DNA of 64,000 bases from Taeniopygia guttata (lineage: Eukaryota > Chordata > Aves > Passeriformes > Estrildidae), in the NCBI RefSeq assembly GCF_048771995.1, contig NC_133050.1, forward strand, positions 2,120,501-2,184,500, written 5' to 3'. Made by a program: the position numbers and the translations under genes. Positions within the stretch are counted from its first letter, which is position 1, and every line of letters starts with the position of its first letter. Below the pieces are notes generated by a model. The model searched no databases, was not told where the DNA came from, and saw only the letters and a list, made by a program, of their open reading frames with translations. Below are positions 12,250-26,700 of the stretch, piece after piece.

Positions 12250-15200
12250 TCCCAAGGATGGGGCATCCACAGCCTGGGCCAGTGCCTCAGCAGCCTCAGT
12301 GGGAAAGAGCAGCTTCCTGAGATCCAACCTCAATCAGCCTCCTGCAGCTGAAAGCCATCGCCCCTTGTGCTGTTGCCACAGGCCTTGTTGAACACTCTGA
12401 ACACTCTGTCCCAGCCTTTCTTGTGGGACCCTTGCAGTTCATTGAGGACTCTAGCACGGTGGTATGGCATGGCAGCTAAACAAGGCAAAAGAAAGGCTAG
12501 AATTGGCACCATTCCCACCACTTTACATTTTGCCCTGTGTAAAGGAGATAGGAACTACAAGTTTCCTGTTCATGCACAATTTGCTGTCTGAGAGCACTCA
12601 GTTCTCCAGTCACAGGGGCTTGCAGGTCTGTGTCTGAGATGACTTTAAAAAAACAACATTTATGTGCAACACCTGTGTATCAAAACTTCACCATACAAAT
12701 CACAAGGTTATTTCTGCTGTTAAGTGGATGAAAAAAACAAAAAGCAAAAAGCAAAAGCAAAACTGTAACCAAATAAAACAGGCAAACAAAACAAGCACCA
12801 AGAAAAAAACCAAACCAACACAAACACCCTCACAAATGCAGAAAAAGATAAAAATAGGTGAAGGAGGCAGAGATACAAGAGCAACCAATGGGCAGAGGAA
12901 CTACCGGGAGGACAGCTTCTAAGAAAGGAGATAATAAGTGGCTACGGCATCAAACTAGCCGGGGACCTGAGATACTGTTCTCACCTCTCTGAAAACAATC
13001 TGACATAAAAATGAACAGCAACATAAATTATGATGATTGTGATAATGGGAGTCTGCATGCTTACTTCAATATATGCATTGTGTGTGAGTTGTGTTTTCCT
13101 TGATAAGTCACATCATCTTGCAAGGGTTTGTTGCAAGGGTTTGCAAAGAAAAATACTGCAGTGGAAAAGGAGGCTGGCTTGGAAAACATTGAAAGCAAGA
13201 GCTAAAATGGAAGTACCAGTTTTTAATATGTTTTTTGGTTCGTTTGCTGTTTGTTCATGGGGTTTTTGTCTGTCTTGGAAAGCAGCCCCTCGAATGTTAA
13301 TGCACACAACATGTTGTTTGTAAAGGGCTGTCTTTGCAAAAAACCTTGCAGTTTTATGATGCAAGACAGAAACAGCTTCCCTTGGGCTCCAGCTGGAAGG
13401 CTTGGAAATGTGTTCCAGAAACTCCTGATAGGACAGAGTCTGATTAACACAATTTGATGTGATGAAATGCAAGATGTAAGGTATCCAGTCAAATAATCAG
13501 AATATTTAAATGCCAAGCAGCGGGAAAGGGCCATGCATTGGAATGACAGGAAACAGAGGCATAATGGACAAATTTCTCAGGCAAACCAGACCAGAAGCAC
13601 TGGGAGCACAAAGGGAGACACCCAGGATGGTATAAATAAATTCACTTTCATAGGTGGAGTTATTGATGGTTAATTATATGTTGTTATGGATTGTTAATTA
13701 ATATAATGAGTTGATATATAATTAATATGGTAAGTTATTGACTTGAATGTACAGTTGTTTAAGTGTATGTCTATGGCTACTAAACAGAGACAGGGGGGTT
13801 GCAAGAGTAAGAATCTTCTAGAAAAGTCACATCCTAGGGTGATGACAGCAACTGGAACTAGGACTGGGAAACGAGCCACCCGGTAAAATTGCTGTGTTCC
13901 AAAATGATTGGTCAGGACTGCATCCTCTTACAGAGCTGTCAGCGACCCAGAAAAGGACCAGTGGGCCAGAGGATCCAAAGCGCAACAATCAAGCACCCCC
14001 AGGAGACTTTAAAAAATCCCTGAGTGCAGAGAACCCGGGCTCTTTCAAGGGTACCTCGTGTCCACAGGAACACCTTGTTACACAGCACTGTTAGAGCTCC
14101 TCTGGCTTGTCGTGCAGGCCTTAGGCTTACCCTGAGGCCTTGTCCTCTGCTAATCTAAGCTTTTAAAAACAGGCATATGTTTTTTTTAAAAGCCATCAAC
14201 CTCCTTTTAATTTCAGTTTGCCTTTTTACCACAAGGAGGCCCAGCAGATCCTTGCTGAGGACCCATTTCATGCAAGAACTGGCACCCCAGACATTAAATC
14301 AATTCAAAATAAAAGGGTGGGGGGAGGCGGCAGTGAGATAGCTTCACAGGTTCAACTCTGCACTCTGCTTCTGTCACTGACATTAGCTAAGTTCCTGTGC
14401 TTGTTTTCCTGGACAATTTGTAGTCAACAGAGCTTCAGTGCCTTTGGTCAAATCAGTCTTAAGAGCAGCTCGGGGCTGAGTCGGTCATTTAGACCTGAGC
14501 ACGGACTGGGGTCCAGCAAACAAAAGAACATCAGCTGCAGGCCACCCATAGAGCTTTTCCTATTAATGAGCACAAAACCTTGATTTTTGCAAACAGAGGG
14601 ATGCTGGGAGGATTTTTGCACCTGAGAATGGATTTAGGAGCTGTTAGAGACATGGCCCTCTCCTATGACAGATCCCAGGTGAGCAGGAATGACCCCAGCT
14701 TATTGTGAGCTTCAAAGGAAAACAGGAACAAATGTTTTCCCACTTTTTTGGGTCTTTTCTAGGATATTTCTTTTTGTATTCCATCACCTTATTTAGCTTT
14801 TGAGTGCTGCTGGGCATTGAGAAGAGTCTATAATTGTGCTGGGTGTTCTTTTTCCCTTAGCAGTTAGTGTGAAGTTAGAACAGGGCCCTGGGCACAGGCA
14901 GTTCAGATTTGCCAATCTCCCATGCTCTCCCCTGCATTTGTCAATGTCTGAGTTTCACCAACTATTATGTTGCCAACTTGCCTAGTTCTGTTCCCATGAA
15001 GTTTATCACAGCCTTCTCTTAGGAAGATAAATAATGTTGTTATCTGAAAATCCTGCTGACATCATTTTTCTGTTCTACACTTCGTTTCTGCCTTTCTGGA
15101 TAATGAATGAGTATTAAATGCTAACTACAGTCCAGATCCTTGGGACATACTAATATTAGCCTCCTACTGAATTGAAAACTGACAGCCTAATGAATTAAAA

Positions 15201-18200
15201 CTCTTTGCATGGGAACAACAGTATTGACACAGGGAAAATCAGGATGACTTGTGATTTACTTGTAAGCTGAAGAAAAAATCAAACCAAAACACATCCCAAA
15301 ACTTTGCAAGTGCAAGTAGCTGCGTTTTTCACTGAATTTAATTATGGGTCTTGAAAAAAAATAACAGGCTACGTGAGGAAAAACCAAATCTAATTTTAAA
15401 AGAGGGGGGAAACTACCTCTGTATTCCTGTTCCCTTTGCTGTGTATGGCATCACTGAACTATAAAACAGTACCTTAAGCATTTTCCCCCAGTGAAACTGC
15501 TAAAAGTGCCTTGGCTAGAATATCCTTGGAAAATCAAAGCTTGTTTAGGTATTTGATCCAGAGAGGACAAGGTAAGCATTTATAGCTAATCAAGCCTGAA
15601 GTCAAAGATGAACAAGATGAACCAAACTGATGACTATTGTAGCTTTAATCATGCTGGCAGGACATGCTGCCTTCTCAAAGTAATTTAGATTTTTCTGGAT
15701 ATCAGAAAAAGTCCCGCATTTCTCTGATACTTTGGTATAGTATCTGTAGTGGATATTTCTGAAAGCAAAAAATACATTTGGAATAAACATCACCAAACCA
15801 CATAAAAAAGGGCAGTTTCTTAGTGTTCTGCCACTGTTATAAAAACTAATATATTAAAACTTAGATGTGTTATAAATTTCAGCAGAAAGTCTAGAGTTAT
15901 TCCTGGAACTACGATACTTCAACATCTAAAAAGTGTGTAATTTATACAGCTTTAAAAACTCTAATTAGTGTCTTCCAAGTACAAATCATCTTGTTTGAAC
16001 TTTGTCCCAAAGGAGAGGTAGAAGAATACAAAAAATGTTAATGAATATTCATATGCTATTGAAGTGAACCTCCTTCATGCATGAACACTATGAGGGACCA
16101 AATTTTCTTAGCACAAAAAGTGTGCTACTTCACAGAAAGTGTGCAGGTGTAATAATGCATTTAATTGAAAATTTATTGAACTAAACCTGTGTTACTAAAC
16201 TAATAGGCCTTTCCATGGGAAACCATGAAGTTCTTCGGGAAATCTGACATGCTTTACTAAAGTTTTCAGTAAGTTCTATCAAAGCAGATTCCTTTACTCG
16301 GGTTAGAAGAACTTACAAAATGCCTGACATTTAAAATTACTGTCCTGTGCCTCACTATCTGCAATGAATTTGTCTCAGAGACATTGTATTTAACCTTTTT
16401 ATTTGCTACAAATCTGCAGTTGCAGATTCACATCAAAGACAACTTTTTTGCTCCATAAATTAATCCAATTTTTCAATGTTGAATATTCCATTCCCCACAG
16501 TAACTTGATTGGTAGATAGTTTACCTGGAAAAGTGACCCTGAAAGGATTTTAGGAGACAAAACAGAAATCAGGGCACCTGAGTGCAGTATATGATCTGTT
16601 ATAGTCTGTGGTATATTGCAGCACCTCCTGTTTTTCCACTGACATTCTTGTGAAGGAAGTGATGACTCCTTTGAAGGACTCACTGTGCATGTAAAAGAAT
16701 TTAGGTTTCTTCAAGGTGGGCAGGAGGACTTGAATTTTTAGTACTTATGTATATATTAGAATGAAAAGAAATATTTTAAATTAAGAAATGCAATTTTAGA
16801 GTTGAAATGCACACTTTCTAGTGTCTCTGTAGATGGGGAAGTCTGAGATCCTTGTTTTTTAGGTACAGAACCCTATAGATCACTGTCAGTGCTGAGATAA
16901 ATCAGATCAGAAGACTTCTACATGAAGAGAATGGGAAAAATAGAAAAGATGATGGGATTTTATACATTGTCCCATGTTGGTGTTTAATGCATAAAAAATA
17001 GCAAACGAATTCAGAAGAGTGTTCATGTTTAAAACAGACTCAGAATTATTGTACTGGAATGCCTACTTAAGATTTGTGAGTTGTACATAGTATAATTTGC
17101 AATCAAGTAACCTTGAAAAGACCAAATGCACTTTTGTTAGTACTATTAACTGTATTAAACATATTCACATGCCTGCTCATAAATAGTATTCATTATTTTC
17201 AAGATGTAAGATTTCTGTGTTCTGCTAAATTTCCTAGGTGTATTTAAAGCAGAAACAAAGGTTGGGATTTTTGTTTGTTACTTGTCTTATCTTGTGAATT
17301 CTCCTCACTCCTGCATTCATTGAGTTGTTGGGTGAATAGCTCATTAATGTGATTTCTATCTGTGTACAAAGGCACAAGGCAGAAGCACTGTCATGTAACA
17401 GCTTGAAAAGACACCTACAAATAACCTCCTTTAATAAGCATAAATTTACATTAGAAAGATAGATAAACTCTGAAGTGAAAATCCGTTATTTTTATCTGGT
17501 GCAACTATTTCATAATCTCAATGTTATCAGACTCATCCTGCATAAATTAGTGAGGTCTTGGGATTTTACAGGATCTGGGAAAGTCTTGCATCTCGAATGG
17601 ATTTATCCCATAGGAACAGGGATCTAAAGAGCTGCATTTCTCTGTGGGGACTGAGTTGTACCTGGTACACATTGGAAAACTCCCAGCAGCATCCCTGGCA
17701 GATGAAGCTGTGCAAAGAAAGGCAGGCTTGACTCTTATTTTACCCATTTTCTAAACACAAGAACTTGTCTCAATAACCTGAATGAACTGAACCTCCATCA
17801 ATTTTAAACATTCCTTCCTCGACACCAGTAACTGCCTGCCTTAATTTTTGACATTTTCTGAATTTATGCCTTCCTTTGGCCTAATGCCTTGGAAGGAAGG
17901 AAAATCCTGCCAGGATAACCAAAATAGTCAGTTTTATATTGCTGTCAGTCCATCATTACCCCTGTAGAAAGCAGTAGTAAGGCTGAAAGGATGTTCTCAT
18001 AAAACCTTCCATAGGTGTATGAAGATACAAAAGTCTAATACAGTAAATTGAATGTGATTACTGGTGGAGAAAGTGATCCAGAAATAACTGGAAAAGGACT
18101 CTTTCTGTACTCTGTAAGTCTCAAATACCCGTGTGAGGTAATGCAGTGTAACGCCTCATCCATCCTGGGATTCTCTGAGTCTTTTGCTGGCGCTAAGGGA

Positions 18201-21190
18201 CACCAGCTGAAGTGCTGTTCCTCTGTTGTTGGTTTTTAGGTACCTTTTAATATATTGGATGCTTTACATACTTCTTTGACTGAAGTTCCTTTGCTGGAGA
18301 TACTTTTCAAGGCTCTGCAGCTATGAGGGTGGAACCAGCAAGCAAATTAAGCAGAAAAAAGCCCAGCAATGAAAGCCATTGAGCTGGTCAGTCAGGAAAT
18401 ATATGTGCTATGATCTCAGTGAGGGGTGAGACAGACAAGGGGAGCAGCAGCCTGCCAGGCAGGAAGGAAGCTGACCATCTTTCCCAGTGATTTTTGCAGG
18501 ATACTGTTCTGCTCTGCAGCGTAAACACAGACAGCATCAGTCAAAAAAAGAGACCCATCACTGTTACTCTGCTCTAAAGTTACTATTCTCAGACCACCTT
18601 CTTTGTCAACTCTAGTGACTTGCCCTTTTCATCTCCTCCTCAGCATGGTGTAGGCAACTCCCCATTCTCTTCCCAACCAGAGCTGCATCCCTACAGGAAA
18701 AGGCGTTTCATTAAATGTATTACTAGTGCTTGTCAGGCATTCTTCAGCCTTTCAATCAAATATTATTTTATTTGAGAGGTTCAAGAGTGTGATAATGGAG
18801 AATGTTTTTCATCATTCTGCTGGGTGAGCCCTGATTATTTCAGCTTAATGAAACTGCTCTTACAAGTAAATTGTACCTAATGCATTCAGCTGCTGAAACT
18901 TCACAGAGCTGGTCCTACACTGTTAACTCACAAGTACAGACATACCTGCAGGGGTTAAGATTGGAGCTGGTTTGAGTCATCCTCACCCAGCACACTTTAA
19001 AATAACCCTCCACACCTCATTGCCTTACCATTTTGCTGAAGTTTCACCTTCTAAGTTGCATTTATTTAGAGTTGGTTTTGTTGTTTGGGTTTGGGCGCTC
19101 TTGGGGGGTGAGTTCTTTCGCTCCAAAGATAAGTTTAAAATATTTTAAATTACTCAGACATTTAAAAATATGAAATGCCTGAAAATTAAGCCAGGTGTTT
19201 CTTGTCCAGATGGTCCTTTATCAGCGTGCCATTCAAATACTTCCTTTTCTTGAACAAGGATTTAAAAGTATTTCACTGTCAACAGATCACCTAATCATAT
19301 ATTGACACACATTTTTCTAGCTTTATGAAAAACATATTTCCCTCAGAAATTGATAGATTTAAAAGATTTGATCAGAGTACATGTCTGTCTGGTTCCTTGG
19401 CAGTGTTTTCAGATCTTCTGACCAACCAAGTGAGTTTGTAAAATCTTTCAGTAATTCTCTCCCTTTTAGTTTCATATTCCAATAGAAACATGATCAGCAC
19501 CTGGTGTTTTGTTATTTATTGCATGTATTTTGATTGCCTCTAAAATCTCCTGAAATTCTTCCACAAAAGGCTCAGCTTCTTAGGGAACAACCATTTATTG
19601 TTTGCCTATCTCCCTCCTTAAGCAGCTTATTAAAGCACTCCCTCTTATCGCTCTGTAATCACATTCTTTGTGACCAAGGCATTTCCATTTGTGTTCTTTA
19701 TCAGACTTACTCAGGTGTACATTGATATGTCTGTAAAATTACCTCCAATTCCTGGCAGGTGTATCCTGCTCCCATTCTCCGGCACACCGGGAAACCCTGA
19801 GAGGAGGTGTTTGCACTGTCTGTCCTGGCAGGAGGGCTGTGCTGACTCCTATGGATCTCACAGCAGCGCAGAAAGGAAAAGTGGAGCAGTGCAGCAACGC
19901 TGCTAAGTCAGCCCCTGATGTTTTAGTGAGTCCTTCCTACCCCTGAGGTGGAGACTCCTCAGAGCACACCCTGACTGCACTGGCTGCCCCCCAGCTCAGC
20001 CTCCTCTGGCCAAAAGAAATGCTAACACAGTGCTGCAGTGCATGACTTACAATTCAAGGGAGCACACAATTCACTTGGTAATTTTACCATATAATGGAAA
20101 CTGTAGATTTGCTCATCAATGTCCCCTGCCTTACTCTGTTCTTAAAACCGCTAGGTATGCACTGAAAGGTGTGTTGGATGTTTACTTGCAATACTTCACT
20201 GTCATGTTTCATCAATAGGCTTTAAGGTCCCAGCTGCACCTTGCTGATCCTTATGAAAAGAACTCAAGTCTAAGAAGTATTTGCTACTGGAAAATTATTC
20301 TTCTCACATTGAATACTCATCACCACCGCTGCTGATGAGAGAAAGGAAATAAATTCTGAGATTGCACACTCTGCTTTTAAAGCTAGGAAGTATTAGGATA
20401 CAGACATTTCCTCACCTCATTCACAACACAGGCTGCAAAATACTCATTATCTACCTCTTATTTACTCAGTTGTAATTGTACTAACTGTAAACACATTGTA
20501 CTCTTTAGCCATGGGCAATTTTATACATTCCTCCCTAATATCCCAGTCTTTACTGAACTTATCTTCCTAACATGTCTACAAAGAAAGCTTCCAACTTCAC
20601 TGAGAGAAATAGTAAAGAAGATAAACAACCCTCAGTATTTTGGGGGGCGATTTAAAGTGCAAGAGCTTGATTTGCCAACACCTTTAATATCACACATCTT
20701 TCTAGGCCCAGCTCCTATTAACTTAAATTGCATAGTTCAGCTCTTCTCTAAATCAGACCATACAATTTCATGATCGTTAATCAGAAAATGAGTAATACAC
20801 GCACAGAAGCTGCAGGGAGAACTGAACTGTCCAGCAGCACACATTCCTCTGGGATAGAAAGTGGAACAGCATTGCTGAGGTACTGATAAGTAAAACACGA
20901 GCTGAATAAATAGTGCAAATAGTGCTCCTATGTAAAGAGAACGTCCTGTAGAAGTTTACTTGCTTAGAATAAATGAGAACTGACTAACTTTGGTAATACC
21001 ACCTAAATTAAAGCTGGGTAAACTTTTAGCTCATGTGCCTGGACAGCAAGCTGATCTTCTGAGTAGGATTTAAGGATCTTTTAAGGATCTCCAACATGCA
21101 TGTGACCTTTCTGAAATCCATTCTCCTGATGCCTATGTGTACCATGCTTCTTTCATAGGTAAGGACAATCAGATCCTTCACACATGGAGC
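12250..21190. other. Long AT-rich region, no gene recognised
   Basis: About 9 kb without a recognisable exon. It includes an A-rich low-complexity patch at roughly 12,725-12,860 (repeated AAAAGC and AAACAAAAC words), an AT-rich block at 13,660-13,760 dense in TTAATTAATAT words, and a CCAAT/TATA-like arrangement near 13,900-14,010. The 121-codon frame at 14,218-14,583 follows a polypyrimidine-AG but matches nothing I know. Lying upstream of NUP210, the region may hold regulatory DNA, which cannot be shown from sequence alone. Confidence 0.5.
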
Positions 21191-21596
21191 ATCACTCATA
21201 CAAGGAAAGGCTGGGACAATTGGGTTTGTTCAGCCTGGAGAAGCTTTGGGGTGACTTAATTGTGGCCTTCCAGTACCGTAAGGAATTGACAAAAAAAATA
21301 GGGAGAGGCTATTTGTAAGGGCCTGGGGTTACAAGAAGAGGGAGGGTGGCTTCAAACTGAAAGAGAGGGGTTTGAGATTAGATGTTAAGAATAAATTCCT
21401 CCCTGTGAGGGTGGAGAGGCCCTGGCACAGGTGCCCAGAGCAGCTGTGGCTGCCCCTGGATCCCTGGCAGTGCCCAAGGCGAGGTTGGACAGGGCTTGGA
21501 GCAGCCTGGGACTGTGGAAGGTGCCCAGGGCGGGGGTGGGAGTCGGTGATTTAAGGCCCCTTCTGACCAAAACCATTCTGAGATGCTGTGGTAATG
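21190..21596 (+). repeat. CR1 LINE 3' end, sense
   Basis: About 400 bp of CR1 3' sequence, recognisable from 'ggctgggacaattgggtttgttcagcctggagaagc', 'ccctgtgagggtggagaggcc', 'cagagcagctgtggctgcccctgg' and the terminal 'aaaaccattctgagatgctgtgg'. It is one of the longer CR1 copies in the window and lies about 400 bp upstream of the pentanucleotide array. Confidence 0.9.
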
Positions 21597-21936
21597 AATG
21601 AACAGTTTCTCAGCATAGCTGTTAGCACCAGTGTGTCCGGGGAACATGAAGGGGGCCAGGAAGGCCAATGGCACCTGGCTTGTTCCAGCACTGCTGTGGC
21701 AGCAGGACCAGGGCAGTGACCGTCCCGCTGTGCTGGGCTCAGCTGAAGCCACGCTTCGAACCCTGTGTTCAGCTTTGCTACCCACAACATAACAGACATT
21801 GCGGTGCTGGAGCCTGGCCGGGGAAGGGGAAGGGTCTAGAGCACGACTCCACGAGACACTGGGGGTTAGGCCCGGAGAAAAGGACGTTTTTCAAACAGCC
21901 GGCGCCTGGCCATTGGCACCGCGTGAGTTCCCCTGA

Positions 21937-23030
<1,094 letters not shown>

Positions 23031-23278
23031 TTCCCGCCATGGCTCCGTGCCCGACATGTGCCTCTCACTGCTGTGCACCCACCCACACACCCCACACGTA
23101 TTCACCTGCTTCTCTCTGTACCCCACACACACACTCCACCTGCTGCTCCAGGTACCGTGCCCACTGTGCCTCCACACCCGCACTGCTCACCCTGCCGCCC
23201 CGCACTCCCGCAGTGCCACCACACACATGGCCACAGTCCCAAGTGTGCGGGGACAGCGCCCAAAGTGCTGCTGCTGTG

Positions 23279-23374
23279 GAAATACCCCTTCTCTTGCTGT
23301 GCTCAGTAATGAAATACCCCTTCTCTTGCTGTGCTCAGTAATGAAATACCCCTTCTCTTGCTGTGCTCAGTAAT
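23279..23374. repeat. Tandem repeat, 3 x 32 bp
   Basis: Three perfect copies of a 32-bp unit beginning GAAATACCCCTTCTC and ending CAGTAAT lie in intron 1. Being 32 bp, the unit changes frame each time, so the Pro/Phe/Ser/Cys-like frames crossing it are incidental. Confidence 0.95.
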
Positions 23375-23690
23375 GAAGGTCCTGACAGCTCTGAGCTCAG
23401 GCTGTGGACAGAAAGGAGTCATAGCTAAGTCGGGAGCTTCTCACTGCTGCTGCAAGTGTAGGTAACAGCGCCCTTAAGACTCCACCTGGGAACAGTGAAG
23501 TGGAGTTTCAAAAGTGAAAGCTTTCCCAGTTTTCTCAGTGTTGAGCACGTGGGATGTACTCCAGGAACTTCTGGCTGGGAGCCCCCTTCCTGCCTGGCAC
23601 AGGGGGGAGGACTGGGTAGTGTTGAGCACAGAGGCTGAAGGCAAATCCCACAGCATGGGCAAATTTAGAAAGCTCATGGTAGTCTTCATG

Positions 23691-23750
23691 GTAAACAAAT
23701 GTTGCCAACTCCTTGTCCTTGTAAACAAATGTTGCCAACTCCTTGTCCTT
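23691..23750. repeat. Tandem duplication, 2 x 30 bp
   Basis: Two perfect 30-bp copies starting GTAAACAAATGTTGCC and ending GTCCTT. Perfect identity indicates a recent slippage duplication. Confidence 0.95.
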
Positions 23751-26700
23751 TCTGTCGAGCTCTGGAGTGGTAACTTAATCAGTAATGAGCAGGAGGTACC
23801 CACCTGAAAAAGAAGCAGCAGTTGAGGTATGTTTAGGATGATACTTCCCAATGTGCCAGATGGATGTGTGTAGCAGTTTTCAGGTTTTTTGTGTGTGGCA
23901 GTTACTGAAACACATCTTAAAGGGCTATGTTTTCATTCTCCTTGTTTCTTTGCTTGGTTGTTGTACATTTCTCAATCTCTGGGCTGGGAACAACGCTTTG
24001 GTCTGTTACAATTTTTATATTTGAGGATGCTTGTGAAGAAGAGCAGTAATTTTACCCAGAAGTCAACTAAATGAAAGTTACTAGATGAGATGCTTGTGGT
24101 CATGTAATTTAATTTTTAATGGACTGCTTTAGTGAAAATCTCATAAGTGTGGGTTTTTTCTCTTTCCTTACTCAAATTTTTGAAGGCTGCTGAGTCTTTA
24201 AAAGGGTTTGGTTTATGAGGTAAACTACATTGCATAAAGCTAAACCCCAAAACTCATCAAAGCACTAGTAAAATCGGGGAGTATAGACTCCCTTTCCTGT
24301 TTGCCAGTGAGCTGTGAGATGATGCTGGGCTGGCTGCAGCCATTCCTGCACATGCCAGGTGCTATCCTGCTGTCAGAAGCATGGAGATCTCTGCTAATCT
24401 CACTAAAGTCTTCAAATGAAAATATGTAAGATTGTTCTCCAGAGACATGCCATATTTTATCTACATATCTCTAATGGAAGTGATTTTTGTATACTTCAGA
24501 GCATGTTCCATTGGTGCTGTTTGCCAGTATACAATGGCTCATATCCCTCATGCAAAGGGGCCTCAACATCCTTTTCCATCCTCTCCCTCTGCCCTTCAGA
24601 GATGACTTTTGGCTGAGAATTCAGGAAATTACACCTAATTCACCTTCTGTGTGCTGTCATCTTCTGTGGCTTGTAGAATGAGCATTTATTGACTTCTGCT
24701 TTGCAAGGCCTGGCAGGATGTGGGTTGTGAAACTCGACCTGTGCTCGGCAAACCCTCCGGAGGAAGGAGCCGTGTGTGTGCCTGAGCAGATGCAGCAGTT
24801 GCACCCGGGGCTCTCTCCCTCTGCATCCTTGTCCTCGCAGGCTTGGAGCTGTGGGGGGACAGAAGGAATTGTGTCTGGAGGAGCAGCAGCACAGCCACTT
24901 GCTGACACCTGTGCTTCCTGTCTGAAGGAGCTGTTACTGGAGAGGGGCTGTCGAACTGACCAAGTTAGGGAGTACCAAATGCACTGGCTTGGGATGGAGT
25001 GACTCTTCCTCACATTTGGGAAATGATAGGTGTGTTTGCATGCATGAAAGCAGGGGTTTGAATGGAAATGGTCAGATTCAGGCCCTCTGTGTCTGGAGAG
25101 GGGACTGGGGGTTTGGGATATGGGAGATTGTGGCCTATGGGAGCTGTTCTGGTTGTACAGCAGCATCTGATAGCTGCTTGACACCTTTTGAAGGTCTGCA
25201 TTACTCATCTCAAGCATTCAGAATTCAAAGGCAAGTGTCCAATTTCCTGAAAGATCAGTCTATAGCATGTTGTGACTTTACTTTTTCCCAGTTTCCCTTT
25301 CAGCCTTCAAGTTTACGTCTGAAAGTAGGATATTTTCAAAGTGATTGTAGTGGTGTCTGAGAATTGCACTGATTGAGAGGAAAAAGGTCAAGTTCTGTCA
25401 TCATCCCAACAGACTGGGAGTAATGGTAAAGTTACAAGCATGGCTCTAAAGTATTTTCTGGATTTCAAAATGCTCATGCCTTCTGGAGTTTGGGTTGCCT
25501 TTATATTAAATTTATTTTTTGGAAAAAGCTTTGTTTTCAAAGCAGACGGTGTTTCCATCTGTTAATATTGTACGTGGCACTATTTTCAGGCATAAAATAC
25601 AGTCTGTGCAGATATATTTAGCATTTCTATTGCATCTGTATTTGTCTTTTAACCACCTTAATCCATAAATTGCACCTGAAAGAATGAAAGCATTCAAAAG
25701 CAGAATTTTCTCCTTGAAACCTGCCATACCATAATAACATTTTTTGGGGAAGGATGGGAACACACACACACACAAAAAAATATTCCCCCCAAGGTAGGCT
25801 CCATGGCTGGGTATTTGTAGCAGAAATTATCTGCAGTGTACAAATATGTTTACATATTTCATTGTTTCATGGAGCGTAGAACTGAGATACATGGTGAGGG
25901 CTGGTGGAAATGAAGAGGAGTTTATTGCCACCTTAATGAAAGGTTTGTGTGTGCTACTGAAGCCCTCACTGAAGGAGTTGTAATGAGGTAATTGCCATGG
26001 GAGAGGAGCTGGTGGCACAACAGTAAAGGGGGAGATGCAGTGGCTGAGTGGTGTTGGAGCTGTGGGATGCACAGGTACTTCCAGAGAGCCCAAGCCCACT
26101 GCACAGTGCTGCTGTCACAGTAGTTGGCTGGCCAAGCTCATTTTCCAGCTCCTTACCTTGTCGTGTTGTTGTTATAGATTGATCTTACTTCTCCGTCTGC
26201 TGGCTTGTGTGCTTTTAAAAATCTGTATCAGTAGTGTTGTTCATTGAGATCTGTTGCTTTGCTCTAAGACCAATAGTCTCATCCCTGGTAATGTGGGAGT
26301 TGTGTTGCTTCCTGGATCACCTCTTTTACCACAGGTCTAAAAAACCTGTCTGACTGTCACAAAAAATGTTTTGTGTGAGCTATTGTTAACTTCCGTATTG
26401 TGAAGTGACATCTTAAATAATGTTTGTTCTCCCTCTCCCTGACTCACCTGGCTGTGCTTTCCCAGCAGGGCTTCAAGCTCTTGGAAGTGCCAGCAGGAGC
26501 TCAGGACTGGTTTGAGGTGTGCTGGGTGGTAAAGTGAGAGGGGCTGTGCTGCTGTGACTCAGGTGTGTGTGTTACCTGAGAGTGTTGGCTCAGAACCAGA
26601 GCAGGGGGTGCGAGTCAGTGGCAGAAGTGTTCTGACAGAGCCCAGGAGGCAGAAGAAATAATGTTGTTTCTCTTAGCTGATGTTTGAATATCAGTGCAAG

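Noticed and set aside
13500-14200. Possible solo LTR with CCAAT-like and TATA-like boxes.
   Set aside because: I could not find paired TG/CA ends or a target duplication, and there is no clear polyadenylation signal.
14218-14583. 121-codon plus-strand frame after a polypyrimidine-AG.
   Set aside because: No family resemblance, no donor in phase, and no neighbouring exons.
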